The notes under the pieces were generated by a model. The model was not told where the DNA came from. It saw only the letters and a list, made by a program, of their open reading frames with translations, and did no database searches. Made by a program: the position numbers and the translations under genes. Below are positions 37,295 through 50,260 of a stretch of DNA of 64,000 nt, one piece after another (position 1 is the first letter of the stretch; every line of letters starts with the position of its first letter). Source of the DNA: Akebia trifoliata (taxonomy: Eukaryota > Streptophyta > Magnoliopsida > Ranunculales > Lardizabalaceae); assembly GCA_017979445.1 (NCBI GenBank), contig CM030706.1:10402967-10466966 (forward strand). The letters are read 5' to 3'.

Positions 37295-38085
37295 TTGTTA
37301 ATTATAAATATGACTTCCAAGAATAAGGATAAAGAAAAGAGTGTTGATAAAATAGATTTTTCTACGGATCACTTGAAAAGAAAACACTTTCTTGAGTTGT
37401 GCTTAAACGAGGTGAACAAGGAAGGGTATAGAGGAGTATCTCTTACCAGTACTTCATGGAAAAGACTAAAATTTGAATTCAATAAGGTATAGGGGGGGTG
37501 AACTTTAGTCATAAAGTGTTCAAAAATCAATATGATTACTTGAGGACTGATTACAATATATGACAGAAACTTGTTTGATTATTCGGGTATGGGCTTAGTG
37601 TGAATATCAATACTATAAATTGACCTCCGTAGAAGTGGGATGATATCTTAGAGGTAAGTCTCTAACCTTACGTACATATTTTTAACTTGATTAAGTAGCT
37701 TAGTCTAATTATTTTTATATTATTGTTTGAAATAAAGAATTTTCGAAGTAAGATGTTTAGGAACATACTTTTCATAAATGCTAAATTGATAATGGGTATT
37801 TTTGAAAGTACTCTTTTAGATGGCAATAAAGTATGGAGCCTCTTCTCATCGATTCTACGTCCCACTATTGATAGAGATGTGAATGGTCTTGAAGCTGTGA
37901 AGCACACAAATTTGGATGATGAAGACACTTATGCTGATCTATTTTCAAAGGAAATAGATACATACTTTCAAGGTGTAAGTGTGGAAATCATCCCTAATAC
38001 CCCAAGAATGAATAGTGACATCAGTGCCATCCCACTTGAGGATAACACATCACAATGTTTAATGAAGAAAAAGCATAGGAATTAG
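37295..38085 (+). pseudogene. Harbinger ORF1, Myb/SANT-like DNA-binding protein
   Basis: The first segment (37,295-37,492) is lysine-rich, then matches the plant Myb/SANT-like domain with FLELCLNEVNKEG and SWKRLKFEFNK. The second (about 37,723-38,085) continues with DGNKVWSLFSS-type residues, then a hydrophilic, acidic tail (HTNLDDEDTYADLFSK). The two are in different frames with stops between, so the gene is decayed. In PIF/Harbinger elements this protein acts with the transposase in DNA binding and nuclear import. Confidence 0.75.
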
Positions 38086-38639
38086 AATTGTGGTGACACC
38101 ATTGAAAAACTTGGAGAGGCTTATTAATGTCATTGAAGATAAATTAATAAAGAAAATACTAACAAAGGACCTTGTTTCAAAGATGTGAATGCAGTTATGA
38201 AGGATTTGAAGAACTTAGGGATGATAAGCATTCATACTTTTCATATTGCTATATTAAAATTTGCACAACTACCGAAATTAAAACACGTATTTATGGACTT
38301 AGATAATGAAGTAGAGAGGGTTCAATTCTTAGAGTTTATTGTAAATAATTAGTTGAAGTCAAATAATTTTTTTTTAATAAAAATCAATGATGTATTGATT
38401 ATTTTGATATTTTTGGATAATTACTATAGATGATTTTTTTTTTTGGATTGTTATCATGGATGATATTATAAAAATTTTGATTGTTTAATTAGAATAATTA
38501 TCTTATTAATTACTCAAATAAGCATGTTTTAACTTACTAGAGAAATTGCATGTTTGAAGAATCCTCTTTTATAGCTTAAATTAGTACCAACTTTTATACT
38601 TTTTCATTGTGTTTTAGTGATAATAACGTCAAAGTAATG

Positions 38640-39874
38640 GTTATTAGTGAGATTGGTAACATTCATTTTTATGTTTAAACTTAAAAATCGTATGAATGTT
38701 CAAAAAAATTATGCACCTTATCATTTTCTAGCAAGGTATATGTGTGAAAACTTTTGGAAGGATCTTCAACACAAATGTATGAGATATTTAGGATGGAGAA
38801 AAATATTTTTGTACAATTATGTAAATATTTTTTTTATATAAAATTGGCTAAGTGATAGTAAGTTTATAGACGTAGAAGAAACAACGATAATGTTTTTTAT
38901 GACAATATGTCATAATTGTCATAATCGATTAGTAAAATATTGATTTCAACATTCTAGAAAAATTATAAGTAGGTATTTTTATGAAATATTGGATGAATTA
39001 TACAGTTTGCACGAGAGATAATAGTCCTCCAAGCATATAAATGGTCAATGGGAGAAATTCGATCTCTTGTACATCTGATAGAAGGGTTGTTTAAAGGTGC
39101 TATCGGTGCATTAGATGGCACACTTATTGATGTGCACATTTTGCTTGATCAACAAGTCCTATTCAGAGGAAGGAGACAGGAAAAATATTTTCAAAACGTC
39201 ATGGCGGTGTGTTATTTTGATGTGAAGTTCATATATGAGATGACTAGATGGGAATAAATTGTATATGACTCGAGGTATTAAATGAGATACTATGTAATTT
39301 GACTAACAATTTTTCAATGCCTCATTTAGGTATGTATTTTCAAATTATATTTTAAAATTAATCTTACAATTAATAGCACAAATTTTACATATTTTTTATA
39401 TTTGTTGAAGATATATATTATTTGTATGACACTACATACACATACACTAGGGGTTTTATGACTCCATATTTTAACATGCGGTATTGGTTAAAAAACATAT
39501 CGAGGAACGCGTGCAATGAATAGAGAGGAGAAATTTAATCATGCACATGCTCCATTAAGGAATGTCATTGAGAGGACCTTTGGTGTATGAAAAAAAGATT
39601 TTCAATTTTGAACAGAATGCCTTCATATCATTATCACACCCAACGAGACATTATTATTGCATGTATGGCAATACACAACTTCTTCCGTCTTGTTTCTCTC
39701 CATGATGAGTTGTTTCAACAATATGAAGTTGATGTTGACGAAAAGAATAATTCTTTAATAGACTCCGAACCGTCACAAGATCCACCATATTATAATGACA
39801 TATTCAAATCACAAACACAAGTTGATATGATCATTTTACGTGATCAAATTGCAATTCAATTAGAAAATGAATGA
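38640..39874 (+). pseudogene. Harbinger DDE transposase, decayed
   Basis: An N-terminal helix-turn-helix-like part lies near 38,870-39,010 (RYFYEILDEL preceded by an in-frame stop). The catalytic core shows GAIGALDGTLID, the first catalytic Asp of DDE_4/HARBI1 transposases, then YFQNVMAVCYFD with the second Asp. The C-terminal block shows KKRFSILNRMPSY and ACMAIHNFFR. Several stops and frame changes (39,005-39,050, 39,257-39,585) break it. Confidence 0.85.
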
Positions 39875-40216
39875 TTGTTTATTGTTTGATTATTACTTTA
39901 TTGGAATATAATTTTTCAAGTATGAATTCAATTTGAAAACAATACTTTTGGTGTGTTTGATTTGTTATAAATTGAAATTAAATATGTAAATGGTTTCATT
40001 ATGCATAACATGTTATGGTTTTTGGTTAACAATTTATTAGGATTACAAAAGGGCAATATTGTCAGAATGACCATTATGTTTTAAAATTCTGTTTGTAATC
40101 AGAAGCTTTTAAAAATGATAAACAAACAACTTTTCCAGAATAAGGGTTTATATTCCAACTTTTAGAAAATAAACTTCAATCTTCAGACTTCAGAAGTATT
40201 ACCAAACATACCCTAA

Positions 40217-41990
40217 CTTCTTCTTATTATCTCATATCCTAACAGACTATTATTTTCATTTGGCTGCCAAGTGACTATATGATCTAGAGGTTCGTAACAA
40301 TACCGTTGCCATGTTAAATGACTTGTCCTCAAGTCACAAAATTCAAAAAACACAATGCAAAATCCACATATTTTTTCCAAGTAGCATCCTCTTTTGATTG
40401 TCCCTCCCATTGAATAAGTATTTTCATGATTGTCTTTGTTGTTGTACTTGAAGATTCCTCTATCCAAGATTTTGGTTGGCTTCCATTCATATGCTCCCAA
40501 ATCAGTAATAGGTGGAAGAGTTTCATTTTTTCATGAGAGAAACGTGAAACCAACAGGCAAGTGTAACTTATAGGCTACCATACCAATACATTGTTGCTTA
40601 CAAAATGACCCATAAAATGTAAGACTTCATTTCTGGGAGCGTCTATCCTGGATTGTCTTTTGTTAATAAGGTTCTAACTTCAAGAAAATCCAATCACCAA
40701 TGTTGAAGAACCATTCAGTTCGGTGTGATCCACTTGTTTTCATTTGATGTTGAGTTGACTGAAGATTTTACAATGTTGAATCAATGGCATGAATACTTGT
40801 TGAACCGGTAGGTACACATCAATGTGGCAGAGGTTTCCCATATACATCTTGGAAAGGGGACATTTTGATTGTGCTGTGATATGAGGTATTATACTAATAT
40901 TTTACCCATGGAAGCTAATGTTTCCATCGTTGCGGATGGTGCCTTGTGAAACATCTTTAATAGTGTTCAATAGATCGATTAACAACTTAAGTTTGACCAT
41001 CAATTTGTAGGTGATAGGCCGTGCTTAGGCAAAACTTGGTGTTCTGCAATTGGAAATAGAGTTTCCAAAATTGACTAAGGAATATGGGATCCATGTTACT
41101 AATGATGGACATTGGCATTCCATGTAGCTTGGCCAAATCCTTAATAAAAATTTCAGCTATCGTGGATGTAGTATAAGGATGACTTAATCTGAAGAAATAC
41201 ACGATCAATAACCCCAAATTGATGTTTTATTATTTGAAGAAGGAAGGTCATCGAAAAAATCCATGAAAATATCGTTCCATATTTCCTTTAGAATAGGGAG
41301 GGAATTCAATAGACCTAGAGGGGCCATATTTTTAGACTTGGGACATTGATAAACATAGCATTTAGTTGCTTATTTGAGCCCTTTCCAATAAAAGTTAGTG
41401 GAGACACATTTGTAGGTGGGTAAGAATCCAAAATGTCCACCAATAGAGGATGAATGAAACTTATGTAGAATTTTAGGGTACCATGCAAATGAGGCTAATA
41501 AGGTAATGCATCTTTTGTAGCATAGGACTCCATTGTTAGAAGGGTAGTATGGACCAAATTATGGGTCTTTTTGCAACTGATCAATATTCTTGAGTAGGCT
41601 TGGGTCTTGTAAGCTATCAGAGATAATCTCATCCATTGTCAAGAATATATGATAAGAAATAACATGTAATTCAGATTCATGAATGCATGAAAGGGCATCA
41701 ACTGCAAGATTTTCTGGTCCTTGATGATACGCAATTTGCTAGTCATACCCTAGAAGTTTTGTAAGCCATTTTTGTTGTTAAAGGCTTGTCAACCTTTATG
41801 TCACAAAATATTTGAAGGTCATGTGATCAGTTATAATCTTGAAATTTCATCCCAAAAGATACATACGCCAATTTAAGATTGCAAAAATTATTGTTAACAT
41901 CTCCTTGTCATAAATTGAGAATGAACAATGTTTTTCTGTTAATGTCTTACTCAAATGAGTCGATAATTCATTTTTTTTCTTTCAAAAATC
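40217..41990 (-). mobile_element. chromovirus (Ty3/Gypsy) pol 3' remnant
   Basis: Minus strand, in order from right: RNase H (about 41,990-41,720), a linker, integrase core (about 41,220-40,990; a HGMP, SNMDP and STAYHLQIDGQT series), and a chromodomain near 40,400 (ILIQWEG and EDATWKKY). A chromodomain at the integrase C-terminus defines chromoviruses. Many stops and frameshifts are present. RT, gag and LTRs are absent. The chromodomain end directly meets the Harbinger target duplication. Confidence 0.82.
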
Positions 41991-41999
41991 ATATATTTG

Positions 42000-42475
42000 T
42001 GTGATTGTGAGATCATAAAGATGACTCAATACTTGTGGAAATCTAACCATTTGATTAGTAATTGGGTTTACCAAATGATTTGACATCCACAAAAATCAGA
42101 AATTTAGATGATTATTAGATCAACTCAATGATTACATACATAAAAAAACAAGTTTTGTTTAGGTTGTAGATATTTTGGTCCATGATTATTTGATTGCAAA
42201 ATGATAGATTTTATATGAATAATAATGAGTTGACTTATCACATCTTACTAAATAAATTTCCAAACCACACTTGCATACACATTCAATCGAGTCCAATTTA
42301 ATTAAATCACGGGTTCCGATTCTCTAATGGGAAAGTGACCAAAAGCAGTGTCGGAGCATGCGCTGGAAGTCCTCAAATCACAATTGGATCAAATACTTAT
42401 GGATTACCTAAATTTGACCTAATTCACTGTACATAACTTGTAGTCATTGAAATCTAATAAAAAATAATTAACATG
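42000..42475. other. spacer, no gene seen
   Basis: AT-rich sequence between the chromovirus remnant and an LTR-tail fragment. No feature recognised. Confidence 0.35.
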
Positions 42476-42705
42476 AGTCGAGTGACGTTAAATAGGTAAC
42501 CGTTTAACGGGTGAATTAGGGTGCCTAACACCTTCCCCGGATTAAAATTGAACTTCAGAACCCAACTTTGATTTGTAGATCTTTCCCAAAGTCAACTCGC
42601 TAGAAAAATAAATTACTTTTAAAATCAAAAATCAAAAATCAAATCTGGTGGTCATTCATACCAAGTTAATTAAATAAATAGTAACGACTCTGTATCACAT
42701 GGCAA
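42476..42705 (+). repeat. Tat/Ogre LTR tail fragment, plus strand
   Basis: Contains TTAGGGTGCCTAACACCTTCCCCGG, then GGTGGTCATTCATACC and AGTAACGACTC. The order and words match the ends of Tat-type LTRs and the pieces near 32,480 and 35,500 of this window. Confidence 0.55.
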
Positions 42706-42709
42706 TCAA

Positions 42710-43311
42710 TTCCATCTCGAGAATCCGATGGCTCAAGTATTTCATGGTTACTCTTGTACTCAAAAGGGATACCAATGCTTTGATCCTCTTTCTCAATAAT
42801 TATTTGTCAATGCTAATGTTACATTTTTTGAAACAATTCACATTTTTAATGTGAAAAAAATAATATTTCTGCTGACGTTCTCTCTTCTAGTACCATTTCC
42901 AATATTTACTCCTACAACCAATACTGACAATCCATTGCAAGTGTATTTACTAAAAAAATAAGACATCTCTATTATAAAATCCAACAATTTAGCCATTTAT
43001 ATAATTGCAATCTTCTGAAGGGATTTTTTCACCCAAGCTATTACTACAAGGAAAGGTAACCTTTGTATACTCAACATCCAATCACTCAATTTGTTTCTTT
43101 TGACCATATGAATTATTTGTATCGCCAGTTTGCCTAGTCCCTTTTTACAGTTTTTTATTCTCAAGACATAAGAAATCTATTTCTCATCCAACATGAAAAA
43201 GGGCTATGGAAGAGGAAATGTTTGTCCTGTGTTCTAGACATACTTGGGAGTTATTCATACCTTGGGTTGACAGAAATCTAGTGGGTTGTTTGTGGATTTT
43301 TTGTTATATAT
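42710..43311 (+). mobile_element. Copia element B, 5' part (integrase end to RT start)
   Basis: Plus-strand frames with stops show the Copia integrase C-terminus (FHGYS, QKGY, VTFFE) and then the start of RT, ending in a WELF...VGCLWIF-type segment. The reading frame stops at 43,311 because element A is inserted there. It resumes at 52,004. Confidence 0.7.
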
Positions 43312-43886
43312 TTCTACATTCAATATATAATTCTATGAATATACAAAATTCAGGATCTTAAATCTAACATATGTCTCAAGATTCATTCAATATAATCATG
43401 CTCACAATATTCAAGAATTTAGAAAGCGTACCTTGCAAAATTGCAATTCGATAATCAAAATCTATGACTTGTTACGTAAGTAAATAATTCCCCTTGATTC
43501 TTCAATACTTGACTCCCCTTCTCCTCTTTGCTCTATCGTTTGGATTGACCTTGACTTTCCTTTCTTGATGGATTACAATCCCAAAAACCCTAGAGAGAGT
43601 TTCCATGTTTTTAACTCTTTAATTTTGATTATTTCTAATCGTTGATTGTTCGTACTTTAATAGGGGAGCCAATCCATTCTTAGAGAACAGTAGAGGGCCT
43701 AGATTTCCTTTTTTAGTAGGATTCCTTACCAACAAAGTTTCCTATTAAAACCTAATGAGTATTCTATCTAAAATCCAACGGTCAGTGGGTTTCCTAAATA
43801 TTGACAAATTCTTAAATTAGAATCCAATATTGGTTAAAATATTAAAATGTATAAGTCGACCAAATTACCCATAAGTGAGTGTAACA
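43312..43886 (-). repeat. Copia element A, 3' LTR
   Basis: On the minus strand it runs TGTTACACTCAC... to ...TATATAACA. It matches 51,411-52,003 over its whole length with scattered substitutions. A purine-rich CAAGTAGGAGAA tract (43,887-43,898 in reverse) precedes it as the polypurine tract. Confidence 0.9.
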
Positions 43887-44259
43887 TTCTCCTACTTGAC
43901 CCATCGTACCAATTGTGATCATAATTTAATTTTAAAAATATATTTTTAGAAATGATTCATTTTGTTGGATTCTCATAAAATAATTTTATACATATACGCG
44001 GCTTTTCTCAAAAAGTTAATAACCTAAATGGTTGGATACTTTAATACTACATTTTAGTCAAATCATTAATGTGAGTCATGGTGGTTGTATGTCATCATTA
44101 CCGTACTTTCTTCTATGCACCACACCATTAATAATCCTTCTTAGTGCAGTCCTTATTACCTATGTAATTTGTCTTGTCAAGACATTTCTTATTATCATAA
44201 ATCCAAAAATCATAAGATATATATAGAAAACAATTGGAAGTAGAAACACTTTATTTAGT

Positions 44260-45290
44260 ACTATATTAATGTCAATTACAAATAACCACAAAATTCTATA
44301 CACTACAATTTTTTAAAAATTGCATCCTAATGACATGTTCCTTATAATCTCTTGGTAATAACTCCTTTGTTAATGGATCTGCTATCATAAGTATGGTTAT
44401 GATATTTTCAATTGAGACAAATTATTTCTAGACTCGTTTTTCTCACAATCAAGTATTTGATCTTCGTGTGTTTCGCACCATTCGAGTACTTGTCATTCTT
44501 GGAGAAGAAAATAACTACAGTATTATCACAATAAATCTTCAGTGGCATAGCTATAGAATCGACAACCTCAAATCCTGAGATAAAATTTTGTAACCATAGC
44601 ACTTGACTTATGGCTCAAAGCATATCACAAATTTGGCTTCCTTAATGGATGTAACAGTGATGCTCTACTTCATGTTCTCCCACGATACAATTCTACTAGC
44701 TAGCAAAAACACAAAACTTAATTTAGATTTCCTACTATCCACACATCCTACGAAGTCCGAGTTTGAATAATCGATCACTTCCAAATGATCTATCCTTTTG
44801 GAAGTAATCATATATCATTTGTTCCTTTAAGATACCTCATCACTTTCTTTACAACTTTCAAATGTTCCATTCTTTAATTACTTTGAAATCTCCTTAACAT
44901 CCCAACTGCAAAACTAATATCTGGCTTGGTATATGTTTGAGCACACATCAAATTCCCAATATCTAAGGCATACAAAATATCTTTCATCTGTTTCTTTTCT
45001 AAGTCGTTCCCTGAGCACTGTAATAAATTGAGCTTCTATTATTTTTCAATAGTTGCATCTCCCGTTGAATCTCTTTAAAATTTGATTGATATAATCTTTC
45101 TAAGACAGTCATAGCATTCATTGAGATCGATCCTTAAATATCTCTATGCTAATCACATACATTGCCTCACCTATATCAACTATCTTAAAGTTCATAGCGA
45201 GATACCCTTTTTGCAACTCATTGATGTCAAACTTAAGAATTTTATTTTCATCACAAAGGTTTGATAATTCTAAGTTTTGACGGGGCTATA
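44260..45290 (-). pseudogene. Copia RT C-terminus and RNase H (element A)
   Basis: Minus frames with several stops show a KIVDIGEAMYVISIEI block (RT C-terminus), then VGCVDSRKS and the RNase H segment WLQNFISGFEVVDS, YCDNTVV and FFSKNDKYSNGAKH. The order and spacing are those of Copia pol. Confidence 0.82.
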
Positions 45291-45299
45291 ATGGAATTG

Positions 45300-48200
45300 A
45301 CCATAGTAAGAAGATTTTTCAATTGCTAAAGATTTGTGGGCATTTCATTCTTCTCATTTGCGATTTTTTCATATATAACGAGCATGTTAGACTATCTCTC
45401 TAGGACTGTTGCAAAATGAATTTTAATGTATTCTAATTGAAGTCTTAGATAACGTTTTTCCTCACTAACTTGATAATATTCAACATGCCAATGTTCTTTT
45501 TGAAGTTTCTCTTAACCATGTTTCTTGGTCAGTTTTATATGATTAATGAACAGTTGATCAAATACTAACTGAAGTTCGAGTTCATCGTCATCAACATCTT
45601 CTCTTTCCTCAACAGAAGAAGAGGCATCTTGAGGGTGATTCTGATTCTCAGATTCCAGTTCCTCCTCAATTTCATCTTCATTAGGGATAGAGGTTGTGGT
45701 GGAGACCATAAGAATTTGAAGGGTTTTACAGTCTTCAGAATCTGATGATTTTTGTTCTTCATTTCCTGACTCATCTGAGTCGTCATCCCACGTGGCTTTT
45801 GCAGTCATAGTATTTCCCTTAGACTTAGGCCTTTGAAGACCTTCAGATTTTGGCTTAGAGGGATAAATGGTGGAATAATGACTTTTTTCATCACAATTGA
45901 AACACTTGATGTTTTCTTTGGATTTGGACGAGTATTTTTCAACCGTTGGTCATCTATGCACAAAATAACTCTTTTTATCGATCCATCATTTTCTCTTGAA
46001 GAATTTATTAAATTTTGAAACAAACAAGGCCAAGTCCTCTTCTTCAAGGTCACTTTTGTCATCTTCCTCATAAGTGATTTTATTATTATCCTGAGAAGAG
46101 GATTCAACAGGGTGATGAGATGACCATTTAGATGGTGCTTTGGATGAGGAGGTCTTAAGGACTAATGTATTCCTTTTAGAGGGAGGACCTTCGAGATGGG
46201 GCTCAAAGGTTGTGAGTGAACCCATGAGTTCCTCAACTGTCATTTTTTCCAAATATTTGTATTCCTCGATTGAAATGACTTTAGAGGCGAACCTCTTGGG
46301 TAGAGATCTAAGAATTTTAACACAAATTCTACCCTGTGGGATAAACTCTCCTACATAAAATATAAAATTGCATACGTCACTTAACCGTGCATTGAATTCC
46401 TGGACAGTTTCACTCTCCTCCATCTTAATGTTTTTAAATTGAGTTATGAGAAGTTAGAGTTTAGATTTCGTAACAATACTAGTTCTTTCGTGCGCGGCCT
46501 CTAATATACACATGCAGATCCTTTGATATTCATCATTGGAGATAACAATAGTTATAGCATTAAGTGCTTTGAAATTATTGCTATTGTCAATCTTATCTTG
46601 TTCGGACCAATTCTTTGATGGCCTCGAAACAGTGGTGGAGACAACATTAACTTCTATAGTGTCAATAAGAGGTTCCTAACCTTCCTTTATCATATTTCAT
46701 ACGTCCTTACTTAGGGAGTTGATATATATCATCATTTTTTTTTCAAAATACGTATTTAACACCATCGAACATGGGAGGTCGAGTAAAGTTTCATTTATCG
46801 GATTTAGACATGATTCAAAGTTGATACGATTAGCTCAAGGTTGTTAGACCCTTCTAGAGTAACCCGTTTTAATACCAATTGAAATTACGGGCTTTGTACC
46901 ATGTCTAAACCTAGAGGGAGTGAATAGGTAAATTAAAAATTTTATTTTAAAACCACCCCACGAAGTTAAATTATGTCTCGATTATGCTAGGATGATAGAG
47001 ATGCACAAGATTAATTTAATTTTAGTTATGGCATAACATACAACACATATTCATAAAATAGATAATTTATCTAATGTTTGATGTGCATGTTATGGCATTC
47101 ATGTAAATTCAGGCATAATGCATAATCGTAAAGAAGACACAAGATTTATAGTGGTTCAGCAACTTACCTACATCCACTACCAAGTACCCTATTCTCGGGT
47201 TTTGGGTTTCATTATCAAATGGAGGTTTATGGTTCACCTCGAAACCTTACACATAATTTTTTAAGCCTAGGACAAATTTTAAACCTTAAGATCGAGAGAA
47301 TTACATTCCCTCAAAATGAAATTTTTATATCAGTAAAATCCCTAAACCGATTTGTTTAAACGAGGTAACACCTTCTTCAAACTCTAAGTTTTATTATTTG
47401 GAAAACTTAGAACCTTGTTCTCTTGAATAGAGTTCTCAACTCTTCTCAAGAGTTTGGTTTTAGGATGGAACTAAGAACATCTTTTTGTTAAAGAAAGATA
47501 AATTTAACAAAAAAAATACTCACAAGGACTAGATACAATGGATCAATCTACCAAAATAGTGCTTGAGTTCTTCACGTCCTTGAGAAAGTCATCTTCATCT
47601 CAATATACTCCTTGCTTCAAATGGATGCTCCAAACTTCTTGGGATTCACCAATGTATGCACAAGCAGAGATGTTTGATGAAGTGGTTCAACAATGAAAAG
47701 GTTAGGGTTGAATATTTTTCAACTAAGTGTAGAGCCTATTCAAGCTAGAAAAAGCATGGAGGGAATGAAAGTAGAGTGAGATTTCTCTAGGAAAGGAACC
47801 TTTAGAGAAATGAGCAAGAGAACTCATTTTAAAGTCATTTTTGAGTTCTCAACGGCTGTATCGATGGAATCGATTTTTAAAATCTTGTTACCGGTGCCAC
47901 CGATTTTGGTGAACAGTGACATCAGATTAATTACAGAAATGCTATTGGGGGGTATTTTGGCCATAAATTTCAAACGATAGCTCCGTTTTACATGTTTGGG
48001 GAGCTAATAGATCTTACTATGTAGAACAACCCCAAAGTGCCACAAAGGGGTGAGCCATGATAAAAATTGGTGAAATAATCAAAATACCCTTTTAGTCTTT
48101 TTGGGTCCGGTGACAAAATGGTTTGAAGGTGTGCTGGATTTTACCTATATAATACCACCAAAAAGGCACCAAGGACAGAAGATAGTTTTAGGTTGGTAAA

Positions 48201-48545
48201 ATCTCTAATGTCCCCTCTATGACCATTTTCAATTCTTGAAAAATTCGGTGAGAGAACGGGTCGAGGAAAGAGTTTACCTAATCACTATGGGTTGACCTAT
48301 CAATCATCTAAATATTAGAAAATGGTCTTAGGTGGTCTCATTACCTTTTAGATTTGTGTACACACATTGGAGATTTTTGCGAGGCACTTGTAGTTAAGCA
48401 GTTTTACCGAAGTCTTCATCAGTCTTCAATGGTAAATCGATTTGACACTCAACATATGTCTCGAGATTGACAAAATATGAAATTAACAACCCGAAACATG
48501 TAAATATCTTAAACCAAGTTTCATATTAGTCATAACTCGAATGGA
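45300..48545 (-). mobile_element. SIRE-like Copia fragment (gag plus 5' LTR), inserted in element A
   Basis: Minus strand. Gag at about 46,440-45,510 has the UBN2-type core (FNARLSDVCNF, KILRSLPKRF, IEEYKYLEKM), a zinc-knuckle region, and an acidic tail. Upstream of it, TTGGTATTAAAACGGGTT (about 46,867-46,886 in reverse) looks like the tRNA primer site, followed by an LTR-like region up to about 48,540. It splits element A's pol between integrase and RT. Pol of this element is absent. Confidence 0.7.
45512..46440 (-). pseudogene. SIRE-like Copia gag
   Basis: Three overlapping minus frames: 46,423-45,986, 46,107-45,805 and 45,808-45,512. They carry the capsid-like UBN2 block, a Cys-His patch near 45,890, and a strongly acidic C-terminal stretch. 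Frame changes between them mark decay. Confidence 0.75.
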
Positions 48546-49250
48546 TTTGTTGGGACTACCATACTAAGAACTCTATTTAAGACATACATGACAGTTTTTA
48601 ATGCTTCACCCCATAATGACTCAGGTACAATTGTAAAACTCAACATACTCCTAACCATGTCTAAAAATGTATGATTATGCCTTTTAGTAATGCCATTCTG
48701 CTAAGGCATACCAGGCATTGTATATTGTGCACAAGCACCTATCTTTTCTAAGAGTTTGGCAAATGGGCCAAGGTTTTACCCTAATTCATCATATCTACCA
48801 TAGTATTCACCACACCTATCTAACCTAGCCATTTTGATTTTCTTATTCAATTGTCTTTCAACCGTAATCCCAAATTTCTCAAAGATATCTACTAACTGAG
48901 ACTTTTCATGAATAAAATAGACATATTCATATCTAGAAAGGTCATCTATTAAGGTAATGAAATACCTTTCTCCACTAAAACACGTAGCAAAAAAAGGTCC
49001 ACAAATAGCAATGTGAATTATCTCGAGAAATTTTTTACTTCTTGTGGCTCATTTCTTTATCTGTTTGCTATGTTTTCTTTTTATACATTCCACACATATT
49101 GAGAAAATCTGTGAAGTCCAAGTTATCCAAAATCTTATCCTTCACCAATCTCTCTACCCTTTTTTCGGAAATGTGTCCTAAACATCTATGCCACAAGATG
49201 GAGGAATTTTAATTCAATACACTACATTTCAAACCAATATTCAATTATAA
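48545..49250 (-). pseudogene. Copia pre-integrase and integrase core (element A)
   Basis: Minus frames broken by stops show a WHRCLGH start (zinc-binding HHCC, GAG-pre-integrase), then integrase segments, ending in [10 protein letters not shown] and VLNRVL before the SIRE-like insertion interrupts the sequence near 48,545. Confidence 0.78.
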
Positions 49251-49571
49251 TTTAATTAAAGATTTGGCAAACTCATAACTCAAATTAATTCTACATAAAT
49301 CATCATATAAATTCCAAATCTTACATAAGTTGAGTTCAAACAAAATTATAATTTTTCACATCCGAAAGAAATAGAATAACCAATACTATCTAAGATAAAG
49401 AAACTAAATTCCTAAAAGTAGAAGGGACGTAAAAGTATTCTCCATATCCATCTGGCCACTAGTTTCCAAAATTAAGAGATAAGTCCCAATTGCTACCACT
49501 TGCGCTCTGAGATGGTTCTCCATGAAGACAGATATTTCATTTTCCTTTGACTTCCTGCTTGAAATGAATCC

Positions 49572-50260
49572 CTACATTGAATCCTTAATATGAATTGTAA
49601 CTCTAGAATCAATCCACCAATTATTAGAAGGGACTTCAATTAAATTTAATTCATAACATACAAAAGAAAGTTTCTTATCTTTCTTTTCGAACCAAGATTT
49701 GCGTTTGACATAGTCTTTCTTCATGTGTTTAGCCTTACTACAAAAATAACACCTTATGTTGTTCACATTCCTTTTCTCGATCTGATTTGCTTGTCCAGAT
49801 CCTTTGCCTTTCTTTGATGATTTCTTACATTTCCTTGATTTCCCTTCTTTTTTTTTTCTAGTTATTCTAGATACCGTGAACCCTAAAATGTTTTCCTTCT
49901 TGCCTCAACCTTGCCTTCTCTTGAACACACATGCTAGTTAGTTCATTCAAACTCTACTTATTCTTATTTGTGTTATAACGAATCTTGAATGGAGAACATG
50001 GAGAGAGTTGAAAACAAACTGTACAAGAAATGATTCATTTTCAATGATTTAAGTTTAGCATCCCTGTTTGTTATGTTGAGAATGTGATTTTGAACTCCTT
50101 GTGTCCCATCGTACTTCATAGTAATCAATTTAGCCATCAGTGTGCTCGTGAGGGACTTATAACCAAATTTGAATTTTTCTTCCATAGCATCCAAGTTCTT
50201 CAAAGCGTTCTTAGTCGGAGATAGGGATGTCTTGATGTTGTTGGTGACGATCAAGACATA
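49572..50260 (-). pseudogene. Copia gag (element A)
   Basis: Two minus frames: 50,254-49,973 (capsid part, with MKYDGTQGVQNHI) and 49,766-49,572 (zinc-knuckle-like CYFCSKAKHMKKD, then NWWIDSRVTIH at the protease start). The knuckle has lost its last Cys (KKDYVK), and the protease DSG-type Asp-Ser is followed by Arg. Confidence 0.75.

Larger units (their letters stand above)
35869..40213 (+). mobile_element. PIF/Harbinger DNA transposon, near complete
   Basis: Terminal inverted repeats: GCGTGTGTTTGGTAATTCTT at the left and, read inward, GGGTATGTTTGGTAATACTT at the right, continuing through CTGAA..TCTGAA. The target site TAA is duplicated at 35,866-35,868 and 40,214-40,216. Total 4,345 bp. Inside are the two genes expected of PIF/Harbinger, both plus strand: a Myb/SANT-like ORF (37,295-38,085) and a DDE transposase (38,640-39,874). 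Stops and frame changes in both make it non-autonomous now. It abuts a chromovirus tail on the right. Confidence 0.9.
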
